The notes: generated from the sequence alone by a model not told the origin. A DNA stretch of 64,000 bases from Podocnemis expansa (GCA_007922195.1 ML681963.1:138421298-138485297), one strand, 5' to 3'; positions 36,424-47,601 are shown, counted from the stretch's first letter. Translations and numbers: made by a program.

Positions 36424-37461
36424 GGGTATGTTTACACACACTTCTTATTTTGAAACAACAGAGGTTGTTTCGAAATAAGAACTGCCATGGCCACACGACA
36501 CACGGCCATTTCAAAACAAGCAAACCGCTTGTTTTGAAATGGCCACTGTTCTTTCAGAACGGCTAAAACCTCGTTTGGTTTCGAAACAGCCCTGTGCGGA
36601 CATGTTGTTTTGGAACAAAGTGTTCCGAAACAACATGTGACCTTCCTCCCAGGGTGCTAAGCACCCTGGGAGGAAGGGCTGCCCCCTCAGCACCCTAGCC
36701 AGGGAACCCTCAGCACCCTGGCCAGGGTGCTGAGGGGTGTCCGCTGGCTGACGGAGGGGACTGCAGGCACCTGCAGGGGACAGCGGACACCCGTGGGGCA
36801 CAGCTTTAAAGCCCCGGCTGCAATAAACCTGGCGGCAGGGTCCCAGGCGCAAGGCTGGAGCCTGCTGCTGCAGGGGCCGGAGTGAGCGGGGGCGCCGGGG
36901 AATCCCGGGCCGGTGCTCACTCCGGCCCCTGCAACAGTGGGCTCCAGCCAGGCACCCGGGACCCCGCCGCCAGGTTTGGGGGCAGCCAGGGCTTTAAAGC
37001 CCCCGGGGTGAGGCACCCCACTGTGCCTCACCTGGCGGGTGCCTGCAGAGGGCTGCAGGCACCTGCCAGGTGAGGCGCAGCCCCGTGCCTCACCCTGCGG
37101 GTGCCTGCAGTCCCCTGCAGACACCCGGGGGGTGAGGCACAGCCCCGCGGGTGCCTGCAGCCCTGTGCAGGCACCCGCGGGGTGCAGCGCAGTGAGGCGC
37201 TGCACCCCGCGGGTGTCCGCTGTCCCCTGCAGACACCCGCAGGGTGCAGCGCCCCTCTGCGCCGCACCCTGCAGGTGCCTGCAATACCCTCCCCAAGCGA
37301 AATAGCATGTCTACAGTGTGGACATGCTATTTCGCTCCCTCATTTCGAGGACACTGTTTTTGTCCTTTGAAATAAGGTGTTTCGAAATAAAGACTTATTT
37401 CGAAACAGCTTGTTTCGAAATGTCTTGTTTCAAAACAAGCCCTCCCTGTGTGAACACAGCC
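36424..37461. mobile_element. Palindromic TIR element with GC-rich core (E5) in DIRS copy A
   Basis: Ends GGGTATGTTTACACACAC and CTGTGTGAACACAGCC, flanked by TCT on both sides (36421-36423, 37462-37464), a probable 3-bp duplication. AT-rich arms contain TTTCGAAA words. The core from 36650 to 37290 is GC-rich and self-complementary, centred near 36892 (CCGGAGTGAGC and GCTCACTCCGG). It has many copies of GGTGCCTGCAG and CAGGCACC, and a hairpin GAAATAGCATGTC/GACATGCTATTTC at 37301-37335. It splits the DIRS gag. Confidence 0.8.
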
Positions 37462-37569
37462 TCTGAGTCCATGGCTTGAACCCCCAACAAATCTTGCACT
37501 TTTCCTGCTGTGAGGGTCGTCTACTGGCATGGGCTTCTTACAGTTGCCGCACGTTTTGAAGCCCGGCAT
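37462..37569 (-). pseudogene. DIRS copy A gag N-terminus
   Basis: Starts MPGFKTCGNCKKPM with a C-x-x-C followed by DPH, the usual start of DIRS gag proteins, where a zinc-binding Cys/His cluster is expected. The later Cys of the cluster is not clear (FVGGSSH). The frame is cut by the nested E5 element and continues at 36423 (VQRLKLHLMEEALHP). Confidence 0.6.
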
Positions 37570-37934
37570 AGCCCGACCCCGAGCCCAGGGAAGGACAAGT
37601 ATCACTGAAACTAACTCAAACTAACAAAGAAACAAGAGAAACAAAAAAAAAAACAAAGAAAAACTCTAACAGGTACTCCTGAGGCGGACTAACGCTGTGG
37701 GAAAGACTGCAGACACAGTGAATGTTCCAGCGACCGACAGACCGGTAAGAGGAACTGAGGAGGGAGGGGCCGGTTGGTGGCTATGTAGAGAGTGGCAAAG
37801 GTGCCACTCCAGGGGGCGCTACATCTGGCCTTACGGGTAAAAATTCCGGCGTGCCGTGCACGGGGTGTGCAGACACCTACAGGGGAATGGCCAGGAGCAA
37901 TAACTCAAAGAAGAAATATTTGTTTCTCACCTAG

Positions 37935-38160
37935 GTACTGAAGACTGCAATGAAGTTAACCCTTCACCTTTTCTTTGTTAAACTGTATAGAAATTGAGCA
38001 CCTTGCATTTTTCACCATTAAGCATGATTTCTAATCCTTTAAATCATTCTTGTGGCTCTTCTCAGAACCTTTACCAATTATTCAACACCCTTGTTAAACT
38101 TTGGACACCAAAACCGGATGAAGTCTTCAAAACCAGTTGCACCAGCACCAAATATAGAGG
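37935..38160 (-). mobile_element. CR1 LINE, continuation right of DIRS copy A
   Basis: TACTGAAGACTGCAATGAAG continues the CR1 interrupted at 33110, then CTTTGTTAAACTGTATAGA, TTGTGGCTCTTCTCAGAACC and TTTGGACACCAAAACCGG. Confidence 0.75.
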
Positions 38161-38444
38161 TAAAATAACCCTCCACTCTGACTCAGGATTCTCCTGTTTA
38201 TATATCCCCCACTTATTCCTGGATACGAGTGTCCACTCATGGAGTTAATCAAGGGACGTTAATCAGATATAACTGTGTAGATGAGTCCTAAGTTTTCAAA
38301 AAATAGGGCTAAGCATTTTGCAAAATGACTAGTGATTCTGGGTGACCAACATAGGAGATACTACAGAGTTCTATTATTTAGCAAGGGTCTCAAGTTGGTC
38401 ATCCAAAATCTAAAAAAGTTGGCTTTTAAAGTCTTGACATTGAA

Positions 38445-38795
38445 GGCTATGTCTACAGTGCCAATTTAGATCAAATTAAGGAGGCTTAATTCAAACTAAA
38501 TTGGTCCCAGTCTACATAAGCTTTTCCTTAGTTCAAATTAAGGAATGCTTAGTTCAAACTAGTAAGCACCAGTGCTTAGTTTGAACTAAATGTGATGTAG
38601 ACTTGAATTTAAGAAGTTTGAACTAAGGGCAGTCAGTTCAAACTAATGAAGTGTACTAGTTCAAACTAATTTTAGGTTTAACTAGTCTATGTTGTTAGTT
38701 CAAACTAACGAGTTTGAGGTTAGTTTGAACTAGCCTCAAACTTATTAGTTTAAACTAACAAGTTCAAACTAACTGTTCCTGATGTAGGCATAGCC
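38445..38795. mobile_element. AT-rich palindromic TIR element (E7)
   Basis: Ends GGCTATGTCTACAGTGCC and TGATGTAGGCATAGCC. The 351-bp interior is a near-continuous series of AGTTTGAACTA and TTAGTTCAAACTA words in both orientations, able to fold over its whole length. There is no GC core and no ORF. Confidence 0.8.
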
Positions 38796-39825
38796 GGAAT
38801 CAAATCTTCTAATTACGACTAAAAGGAAATGAAAAGACAGTCTAACTGAGGCAACACACTACAGCAAGTGGTAGGCACGGGAGGGGCAGGCACCACCAAA
38901 TTTTCCTTCCGGAATCCAAAAGGGATGAACAGTCTGATGTTGAAGTAGAAAACCTTGGAATTCACCTCTTTTCTGGATGTCACCTCTTCCCTTATTGGCA
39001 AGATAGCAGCATTGCAGAAATATTTTCAAAACATTAGCACCCTCTAGTGTGTACTATCAACAAAACATCATTTAACAAAAGTGTGTTACCATCTCTTTTA
39101 AAGTACTACTTTTCTGTATTGTAGTAGGTAGACTTCTAACTCACATGTTCTTAGGGGAAATTATCAAATCAATCACTGATACTGCAGAATGAAAGGCACA
39201 GCAGGTCTGAAAACTTCTTTGACAAACAAAATGTGACACTAAAGCACAAGATGGGAAGTTGCTTGAACAGTACTGTATTGGGGGCCACCAAAGTATCTAG
39301 TTAAATAAGTCTAGCAATGACTCTCACTTCCACCCTTGAAATGACATGAAAATGATATGCTTAAAGTGCCCAAAAGAAAATGAAAAACCCCACCATTCCA
39401 CTAATATCCCATAAAGGAAAGTTTCATCCAATTTCACAATTTGTTTATACACACACATATGATCTACAACCATTATTAAAGCAGCAAATCTATGATTTTT
39501 TTTCTTTTTGGAAATTAATGCTCATGAAGGGACAAAATGACCATGTTAGCTGAGAAAATCCGCTTTAGAGCATGCAAATGTGTCACATACCCAGTGACAG
39601 CTATTTGCACATTCAATTCTAGCCAACCCCTGGATTAGTGGTTTCCCCAATTTTCATTTAACTGTATAACTGCTGAACAATGGGATCATACTACATCATG
39701 GCTTCAGATAAGGAGCACTAAATTATAGGCAAAGACTATAAAGAATTAAAATAAATCCTTTCAGGTTTGAAGTTGTGAGGATTTAAAAGCCACAACTGAG
39801 GTTTGTTTCAAAGCCATTTAACATA
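38796..39825. other. No recognised feature
   Basis: AT-rich, short frames only. Confidence 0.4.
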
Positions 39826-40150
39826 AAGAACAGAAGAATGGCTATACGGGGTCAGACATGCCATTTAGTCCCTTATCCTGCCTTCGCACAGTGGCTGATG
39901 TCAAATCCTTCCGAGGGAACAAACAGAATGGGGCTGATACTGAGTGAGCCATGCCCTGTTGGCCAGTCCAAGTATCTGGCAGTGAGCACCTTTGGGACAA
40001 TTCAGAAAATGGGACTGCATCTCTGACCATCTTGGCTAATTCCTACTATTGGACCTATCCCATATATGAACTTATCCAATTCTTTTTTCAACACAGTTAT
40101 AATTTTTGCCATCACGATATCTCCTGTCTATCAGTTCCACAGACTGACTG
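39826..40150 (-). mobile_element. CR1 LINE 3' fragment
   Basis: AGAACAGAAGAATGGCTATA, CGGGGTCAGACATGCC, CAGTGGCTGATGTCAAATCC and TTGGCTAATTCCTACTATTG, then CAGTTCCACAGACTGACTG. The order is that of a common sauropsid CR1 subfamily. Confidence 0.75.
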
Positions 40151-40544
40151 AAATAAATGATACCAATATATAGATACCAAACAGAGATTTTAGCAGCACT
40201 TTCGTTGCACCATAGAATATCAAACATGATGAATTCTACTGCTTTGTCATCCTGTACATATTACCAAGACACAAAGTAATTCATAGTACAGCGCCAATTG
40301 CAGACAAATGGAAGCATAACACAACCAAAGGAAGGGACGCCGTATAAAACGTAGGCTTTTGGGGAGAAGGGAATTTTATTGTGGAGGAGAACAATGTTTA
40401 GGAAAACGGCTCTGTCTGCTATACTAGGCAGAGAATACAGGTATGGGCCCACAAGAGTTTTACCCTTGGATGACTATCTATCTGTCTTAGGTACTTACCT
40501 AGCTTCCATTATCACAGTATTTGAATACCTCACAATCATTGGTG

Positions 40545-40760
40545 TATTTATCTTCACAACATATCTGTGAAGTAGGGAGGAACTATGAACCCCATTTTAC
40601 AAATGGGGGAACTGAGGTACACAAACAGTAAGGCTCAGATATTCAGACTTATTTGGCTGCTTAATTTCCAAGGACATATGGGAAAATTGTGGCAGATCTA
40701 GGAATTAAACCCAGGTCTCCCAAATTCTAGATCAGGACCCTAACCACTGGCTCATCTTTC
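40545..40760 (-). repeat. MIR SINE fragment
   Basis: CCCCATTTTACAAATGGGG, AACTGAGGTACACAAACAG and GGAATTAAACCCAGGTCTCC mark a reverse-orientation MIR. Confidence 0.7.
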
Positions 40761-41509
40761 CTTTCAAGCTGTAAAAGAACTTTGAGAACTCTATCTATAA
40801 GAAATCTCGTGAGACCTGATTTTCATGGATTTTACTGTCTAATGGCATAAAAAAAAGTCTTCTTTTATCACAGCACTTCTGTGGTGGACAGAGCATCATG
40901 CTTCAGCACACTGCTCACAACACAGAAAGGCTTATTCAACCAATATATTTATTACATACTCATATAATAGGATGGCAAGTATGAAAAATTGTGTGCGTGT
41001 GCATGCCTGTGCCTATATAAGACAAAACCCCATACATCAGGACTATCCCTATAAAAACTGGACATCAGATCACCCTAGTGGATAACATCATTGTCACCAT
41101 AGCACCTAGGCGCCAATCTTTGCAAAGAAACTGACCCTACTAAATTTAAGAGAAAGTGTTTTTTGAGCATCATTTGTTTGAAGGCCAAAAAAATAAAAAA
41201 ATAAAAAGACTTTTGCTTAGTAAATTCTGATACAAACACTGTTCTAACTCTCAATGGATCACCTCCCTTAGCAAACCTTAATCCCCGACAGATGCATGAC
41301 TCATGACTGGAAACTGACCCACCATGCCCCCCAAGCAACACCGGTCTCTAACTTAAATTTCCCTCATTCTATATCTCTATTTCTTTTTAAGCAAGATATT
41401 AGTCATTTTCCCTGCATGTTGCTCCGAAATTGTATCTAAAGCCAATATATTTCAATTTATCATCAAAATTGTTCCCATTTTTCCTCCCCAGATAGCCTCC
41501 TGGTGCATA
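40761..41509. other. No recognised feature
   Basis: AT-rich, short frames only. Confidence 0.4.
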
Positions 41510-41517
41510 GCTACATG

Positions 41518-42558
41518 CAGGGGTTAAAGTAAGGGGGAATGCACTGGAACATCATTCCAGGGCCCTTCATTTTTAGGGGCCAGTGATCCGGGGCCCCTAA
41601 AAATAGAATAATGGGGTAGAACATCACATTCCGGTGCACTCCCCCTTACTACCCCTGCATAGTTTTAAAAGCTCCCAGTCTAGGGGAAGCTCTCTGCTGG
41701 CCAGAAGACTGTGCCTTCCAGCCAGGTAGAGGCCACAGCTGCTGTGCACGGTTGGCAGCGGCGGCCCCTACCTGGTCAGAAGACACAGTCTTCTGGCTGG
41801 CAGAGAGCTTCCCCCAGGCTCAGAGCATGCTCAGGATGGGAGGAAAAGCCCATGGCGTGGCCACTCCATGCCAGTGGCCAGGTAACGGGGCCCCGGGGGA
41901 AGGCCTGGGCTGGACCCAGACAAAGAGTGGGAGCCAGGCCTGCAGCAGCTGCTGGGGCTGGAGCCAGGAGTGTGGGGCTGAAGCTGCTCCAGCTCCACAA
42001 GCCCCAAGGCAGCAACGTGGACCTGGGCCAGAGCTGGGGGCACAGGGCTGAGGCTGGTCTGGCTCCACAGTCAGCAGGGCGGTGAGGTGAGCCAGGACCA
42101 GGGTTGGCATGGGGAGCAGTAGGGCGTACTCTCTCCACCAGGTTGGTCCCAGTCCCCAAGCTCCCCATGGCTGCAGAGGGCCACTGGCCAGGAGAGTGAC
42201 CCAGGATCCCCTTCATTTATAGCCCCAGCCCCCCTGTCCTAGGCCCCCAACTCCCCTGCTCCGACCCCCAGTCCCTGCCTGAGCCCCACACCTCCTGCCA
42301 CCACCCACCCCTTCTCTGCTCCCATCTCCTGCCCCTGCCCCCCTTCACCGTCCTGACACTTCCTGCCTCCCACCCTCCCTTTCAACACCCCCACTTCCTG
42401 GTCCTGCTCCATTCCTCCTCTTCCCTCTCTCCATATCCCATGCCCTCATCCTACCTGGGCTGGGACCTGCATGTGCATGAAGGGGGCCCAGACAACACAA
42501 GAAGGGACCCAGAGGTTAGGAGGGTTCCAGGGCCCATTAAATTATACTTTAACCACTG
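41518..42558. mobile_element. hAT-type element, 1.04 kb, exact 8-bp TSD
   Basis: Ends CAGGGGTTAAAGTAAG and TATACTTTAACCACTG are inverted repeats. GCTACATG is duplicated at 41510-41517 and 42559-42566. The GC-rich interior has CCCCTAAAAATAG words and no transposase. The related fragments at 57600-57800 and 58018-58150 share the TTAAAGT end and the TTTTTAGGGGCC words. Confidence 0.88.
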
Positions 42559-42814
42559 GCTACATGGCAGTGTAATATAATAAATGTTTTACTAGCATGA
42601 AGTTTAGAACCATCATATTACTTTACAGAGGTGAAGACTTGAGTGTTGCAAGTCATTGCAAACTAATCTTAGATTTGGGGGCAGAATCCCAATTAAGATG
42701 AAGTTTTCTACAATAGTATATAGTCCATCTATGACTGCTGTTAGCAAACATCCCCAACAGCTGGAGATGGAACCGTCTTAATGGGGAGAGCTCTGAGATA
42801 CTACAGAGGCTTCT

Positions 42815-43340
42815 TTCCCAGATGGCTGGCTGCTCAGGATTTAAATGATCACCAGAGCTGGGGATTGGGATAGAATTTTCCTTCAGGTCAGATTGTCAGA
42901 AACCCTCAGAGTTTTCCACCTTCCTCTGCAACATGGGACATGGTTCATTTGCTGATTTGAACTACAGCAAATGGTGGCTTCTCTGTAACTTAAAAGTCTT
43001 TAAATCAAAATTTGAATACTCCAGTAACTCAGAGGTAATAAGCCTGTTACAGGAATGGGTGAGTGAGGTTGTATGGCCTTCAAGATTTAAGAGGTCAGAC
43101 TAGATCAGTGTTTTCAAACTTTTTTCTTGGGCCCCAGTTGAAAAAAATCATTTGTGCCCACAACCCAAGAATTACACCTTTGAGCAATGCATTCCAGTCT
43201 TGTGGTGGTGTCAGCAGGGAGTGCTGCGACCCAGTACCTGAAGGTCTGTGACCCAGCACTGCGTCCCAACCTTGTGTTTGAAAACCACTGGACTAGATGA
43301 TCATGATAGTCCCACAGACCTTAAGTCTATGAGTCTATTC
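42815..43340 (+). mobile_element. CR1 LINE 3' end, interrupted by a hAT element
   Basis: Sense CR1 tail: GGCTGCTCAGGATTTAAATG, GAATTTTCCTTCAGGTCAG, ACAGGAATGGGTGAGTGAGG, then GACTAGATGATCATGATAG and AGTCTATGAGTCTATTC. It is split by the hAT at 43106-43290. Confidence 0.85.
43106..43290. mobile_element. hAT-type MITE with exact 8-bp TSD, inside CR1
   Basis: Ends CAGTGTTTTCAAAC and GTTTGAAAACCACTG. GACTAGAT is duplicated at 43098-43105 and 43291-43298. 185 bp, non-coding. Confidence 0.9.
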
Positions 43341-44397
43341 TGCAAATCCAGGTTTAATGATTACTGAATGGAGATAATCAAACTTGTTTCAAAAAAACCC
43401 AAGGTTTTCTGTTGCAGCAAACTAAAGACACACAAGAAGAGATTAAAGATGCCTAATAGAACTTCCCAAAGCTCTAGAAGGAGACCTGGGAATGATCACA
43501 CCTGACAAGTTTGGGTTTTACTTACTAATCCTTGTTTTGGAGGGTGAAACAGCCTCATTTGTCACACTCCTCCTCTCCAGGTCCCCCCAAGGGTCTTCTT
43601 TCCTCCCTAGGTCCCACATTACATTAAACATCCACTAAGAATGTTGTGACTTGTGAGCCTCATCCTGCTTAAGATTTCAAGCTAGCTATATCAACACTGT
43701 TTTTAAACAGCAGTTACTACACTAGTAAAGTTGCTCCAGCCCACTCAGCCTTCAATGCTTAGGATGTTAGGGGACAAGTCTAGAGTCTAGACTTGGATTG
43801 CTTGTAGCTTTTAAGTAGCTTTTTTAGCAATTACTACTTTAAAGCAATTTAGACATGGATATTAGCCCAGCTTGAAGAAATGGGAATTTACAATTAGGTT
43901 TATTCAAACAAAAAAGAGTGACATATACTAGCACAGATGACACTTAGTAGCACAGAAGTTCTTAATAAGCTACCTTTGTGCAGGGTTGGACAAAGGGGCT
44001 GAGTATTTCCCCACAATGGAGTCATGTAAAGCAGCCAGTCCTTCCAGACCCTTGGCACAGGGACCATTAGATGCAGCTGAGAATAGATGACATTCTAGGT
44101 GAGGGAAAGGGCAGATTTGGAGTGCACTGTACTCTGCTGAGATCCTTGAGCAGTGAAATGGCCCCTTGAGTCCATCTTAGCCAGGACAAGTAGCAGTAAC
44201 CCTGTGGCTGCTCTAACTTGTGCCAGGGCTGGTCTGGCCCCAGAATCAGGCAGTTGCAGCTGAAAACTGCACCAAAGAATATGGAAAGAGTCTTATGTTT
44301 TACATTATCAGACAAAAGGAGAACAAAATACCCCTGTACAGCTCATTCAATCATAACAACTGCAGGACAGAAGTTAAAAAACAGCCTGCTCACTCAC
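43341..44397. other. SLC22A18 intron 4, first part; no exon seen
   Basis: Contains no recognisable continuation of the transporter. The repeats left of this point also lie in intron 4 or beyond the gene. Confidence 0.5.
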
Positions 44398-44530
44398 CCA
44401 TATCTTGCACTGAGGAACCCACCCAGGGAAGATCCAATGATTACTCCTATTCCAAAGCAAAGTCCAAGCTTCCCTAATGCATCCGCACGCTCAGCAGGAG
44501 TCGTCAAGTCTGTAATGACCATCTGAGCAC
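44398..44530 (-). CDS. SLC22A18: SLC22A18 coding exon 4 (TM4-TM5)
   Basis: 133 nt between the acceptor CTGTATAG and the donor GTGAGT. Translation continues as AQMVITDLTTPAERADALG, then KLGLCFGIGVIIGSSLGGFL and SARYG, closely matching the human AQMVITDLSAPEERPAALG and the following GRLGLCFGVGVILGSLLGG segment. It covers the loop after TM4 and all of TM5. The exon ends with two bases of a Gly codon, so an exon starting with one completing base is expected next. That next exon was not found between position 1 and 44397. Confidence 0.95.
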
Positions 44531-44739
44531 CTATACAGGTGTTCGAAGAAACAACAGGATAAGAAACATTCAATAAAGGAAACATATTCTGGCGTCTGAA
44601 TGACAAATATGCTTTTTGAGGTGGTTATACTCTCAGACAAATGACAGAGCTCTGCTAGAACTCAGTCCTTGTAATCCTGAGCCAGCCCATGCAATGATGT
44701 ACTGAATGGGAACTGAACCCAGGACCTATTCATCTAAAA

Positions 44740-45357
44740 CAGTGTTTCTCAACCTTTAGTGGTTTGGGGAATACCTAAAATATTAATTACTTTATGCAGA
44801 ACACCTGATAAAAACATTCTTGAAAAAGCTGGTAGCACTGGTGGGATATTTAAAATGTCCCAGTTGTTTAAAAAGCTTCTAGGTGTGTGTCAGTGTCCAT
44901 TGTCATATACCTGAAAGCTTTGCTGTGGCTAGGACATTAAATTGCTCCTTCCCCGTCTCCAGTCAGCCTCTCCAGCCCGAACCGCTGCCCCCCATGCCCC
45001 CGCCCTGCTGCCTTCAGTGCGAAGCCAAAGGCAACGGGATGGGGTAGAAGCACAGAACCCAGGCCACTGGGCTGGACCTCCCTGCCCCTGGGTCATCTGT
45101 TCTACTCTGGTGGCAGGGAGAGCCAGCCCAGAGGTGGGGTGAGAGAGTGGAGTCTGGCCTCTGGGCCAGTGGAGCCAGAGAAGCTGATCCAGGGGATGGG
45201 AGAGAGTGCAGGGCTTAGCCTCTGGGCTGGCTCACTCCTCCATGCCAGTGCAAGGAGGAGTGGGGGGTCTCCCACAGGCCAATCGGCCCTAGGCCCCACC
45301 CCAGCACTGTGTTTGAAGAGCACCAGGATTCAATGGAACACTGGTTGAGACACACTG
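44740..45357. mobile_element. hAT-type element with exact 8-bp TSD (intron 3)
   Basis: Ends CAGTGTTTCTCAACC and GGTTGAGACACACTG. ATCTAAAA is duplicated at 44732-44739 and 45358-45365. 618 bp with a GC-rich middle (about 44950-45300) and no transposase. Confidence 0.9.
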
Positions 45358-45718
45358 ATCTAAAAGCACAAAACTCTACTGCTTATATAGGAGAACCGAG
45401 GCCCAGGTCAACGAAGAGACTTATGCCTAGTCTATTCATACTGGCAAAATTCAGCTGCAGTCAATGGGAGGTATGCAAAGCTACACAGACAAGCTTGTGT
45501 AACTACTGTCGACTTTGTAACTTCCCTTTAGTTTGCTGTCTCCACTGCACTGCACTGCCGGGAAACGTGTTCCCATCTATGCTTTTTTTGGAGGTGGTTT
45601 TACAATTAGATCAACTTACACATCGATGGAGCATGTCTTCACTGTGGCTCTATCAAACTGCAAAAAAAAAACCCTGGTCTGATGGCGGTGAACTTGCCAT
45701 TGTCAGCACAGACATAGC

Positions 45719-45972
45719 TTTAAGACATGTCTACACCGCAGTTAAAAACCTGGAGCTGGCCCAGTTCTGCTGACTTGGACTCATGGACTTTTTAATTGAA
45801 GTGTAGAAGTTCTCACTCTGGCAGGAGCCTGAGATCTGGGACCTTCCCATGCTGCAAGGTTCTAGAGTCTGGACTCGAGCCCAAGCCTGAATGTCTATCC
45901 TACAAATAAATAGCACGACAGCCCGAGTCAGCTGTCACAGGCCAGCCACAGGTTTTTAATTGCAATGCAGAC
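45719..45972. mobile_element. DNA element related to 7277 and 22590
   Basis: Left ACATGTCTACACCGCAGTTA, right TTTTTAATTGCAATGCAGAC, with GCTGACTTGGACTCATGG inside. It lies in intron 3. Confidence 0.55.
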
Positions 45973-47055
45973 ACCCTCTTATATGTTTAAAACCCTTTGT
46001 GGATCCAGCCCAAATAGTGAGCTGCAGAGTCATAACAAGGCACTTCAGAGCCCAGAACACGCCCCTTACAATGAGCGGTGCCTGGAGCGAGCAAAGCTGA
46101 ATACGCCCTTTGATAGAATGGCTCAATGGAGACGCTCCAGGGTGCTTGGGGTAAAGCCTCATTTGCCCTGCCATAGTTACGGCCCTGGTGGGCAGTCGGT
46201 TGTCAGGAGATGAAGACTCAGAACCTGGACGCAAATGTCTAGAGCAAAACAGAATAGGGGAAATGAGTCTTTCTTCTCACTATATCAGTCATATTCACTA
46301 ATGCTAACAAGGAGTTTGCTGGGTCATGTGTGACTGCACGTTGCTGAAAGATTACTCCAGGAAAGCTCTAGCATTAGTGAATGCAGCCGAGAAGTTTGAA
46401 GTAACTGCACTACAGTGAAGGACAGGTGCAGTTTATTTTATTGATATTTGAGTCCTCTGGAATGAATTCTGATCTGCTAAAGAGACATAGCTTTTAACAT
46501 TTAATAAAACCATGGCATGGAGAAACCCTCTCATCCCCTGCAAGCTGCAGTGAGTGGGGCCAGAGAGCTTTTGATCTCCCCACTGGGATAGGAATAGAGC
46601 TGCTCAAGTGCTGCTGCTCCTTTAACAGGAAAGCTGTGGGGAGGGAGAGAACAGAGAAGCTGAGGAATCATTAAATTAGTCCTTTTTCTGAGAGGGTGTA
46701 GACTGAAGCAATTACGCTTTTAACAGAAATGGGATAGGCAGGCAACAAAATAGCCTGTGAAATGCTTCTTATAAAAAAAGAATGGGGTGGGTGGGATCTT
46801 AAAGAACAGGGCTCAAATGGATGAAAATGCTTGAAAGCTCAGAGTATTCTGCACATCATGGAAAGTAATGGAATTGGTGGCTGCAGGCAGAGAGGTGCCC
46901 CCTGAAGGCATTCATTGATGGGGAAATGAAAATACATGGCTTTGGGGGAACAGTAGCAAAGTAAACTTACAGCTCAAGCATGTGGGGTGTCACTGAAATT
47001 TTCAGGCTTAAGCAAAAATGGCAACAAGTACTTTCATTTCTACAGCACCTTTCAG
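45973..47055. other. Intron 3 of SLC22A18; one exact inverted repeat
   Basis: No exon. ATTCACTAATGCTA near 46290 is mirrored exactly by TAGCATTAGTGAAT near 46370, with about 65 bp between them. Confidence 0.5.
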
Positions 47056-47059
47056 AGGA

Positions 47060-47290
47060 GGACCTCAGAGCACTTCATCACATGATCAAAATAAGCTACA
47101 CAACACCATAGTGTGGTGTGGCCAAGAGGTCAGCATTATCATCTTTCATTTTACAAATAGGGAAACTGAGGCACAGACCAGCTAAGTGACTTACCCTATC
47201 ACACATGCATGTCGGTGGCAGAACTGGGAACAGAATTTTAGACCTGCTTCTCAGCCACCTTCTTTAACTGTTAAACACACTGCTTCCTGT
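47060..47290 (-). repeat. MIR SINE fragment (intron 3)
   Basis: TTCATTTTACAAATAGGG, AAACTGAGGCACAGACCAG and TAAGTGACTTACCC are the reverse MIR core. Confidence 0.75.
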
Positions 47291-47455
47291 TCTTAAAAGC
47301 AAACTGCTCAGACTGACTCCGCAACCCTTAAGCATATTATTAGTCCTACTGACCTTAACAGGACTATTCACATCAGTAAGAATTGCAAGGTCAGGCCTTA
47401 CAAATGGATGGAAGATACTGAGCACAATATTTAGGTCATCTTATCACAACATTAC

Positions 47456-47601
47456 CTGGCAGTCCATGCATGCACACAGATGGAATTCTGGACAGGAAGA
47501 GAAGTGGGACGCTGGTGGATATGGACAGTAGTAGAAAGAAGGCCGATCCAGATAGAGATGAAAGAGTTAATGCAGCTCGGGTACCAAACTGGTCAGCAAA
47601 T
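47456..47601 (-). CDS. SLC22A18: SLC22A18 coding exon 3 (motif A end, TM3-TM4)
   Basis: 146 nt after the acceptor ATGCTAG. One base completes the Arg of motif A, then FADQFGTRAALTL follows, so the junction gives G-R-F-A-D-Q-F-G-T-R, the classic loop 2-3 motif of major facilitators. A hydrophobic stretch (TM3, SSLSGSAFFLLLSIS) and the start of TM4 (PLLFLSRIPSVCMHGLP) follow. The exon ends on the first base of a Gly codon, with donor GTAATG. There are no stops or frame breaks. The exon is shorter than 150 nt and has no initiator, so simple ORF calling misses it. Confidence 0.93.

Larger units (their letters stand above)
33111..37940 (-). mobile_element. DIRS-like retrotransposon, copy A (defective, nested)
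   Basis: Terminal inverted repeats: plus-strand GTTGCTCCTGGCCATTCCCC with GTAGGTGTCTGCACGCCCCG (about 33148-33195), and its inverse near 37862-37905. Between them, on the minus strand, lie a gag remnant, reverse transcriptase and RNase H in DIRS order. The tyrosine recombinase is missing. Two palindromic TIR elements are nested inside (33219-33636 and 36424-37461). The element is inserted into a CR1 copy. DIRS elements replicate through RT and integrate with a tyrosine recombinase, hence inverted rather than direct terminal repeats. Confidence 0.85.

Noticed and set aside
36650..37290. CpG-rich segment resembling a CpG-island promoter
   Set aside because: It is the palindromic core of a TIR element inside a DIRS copy; similar cores occur at 23.8, 27.5, 33.5 and 55.1 kb. 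No gene starts nearby.
1..44397. Search for PHLDA2, NAP1L4 or later SLC22A18 exons
   Set aside because: No matching peptides or phased exons were found by eye on either strand; a spliced alignment would be decisive.
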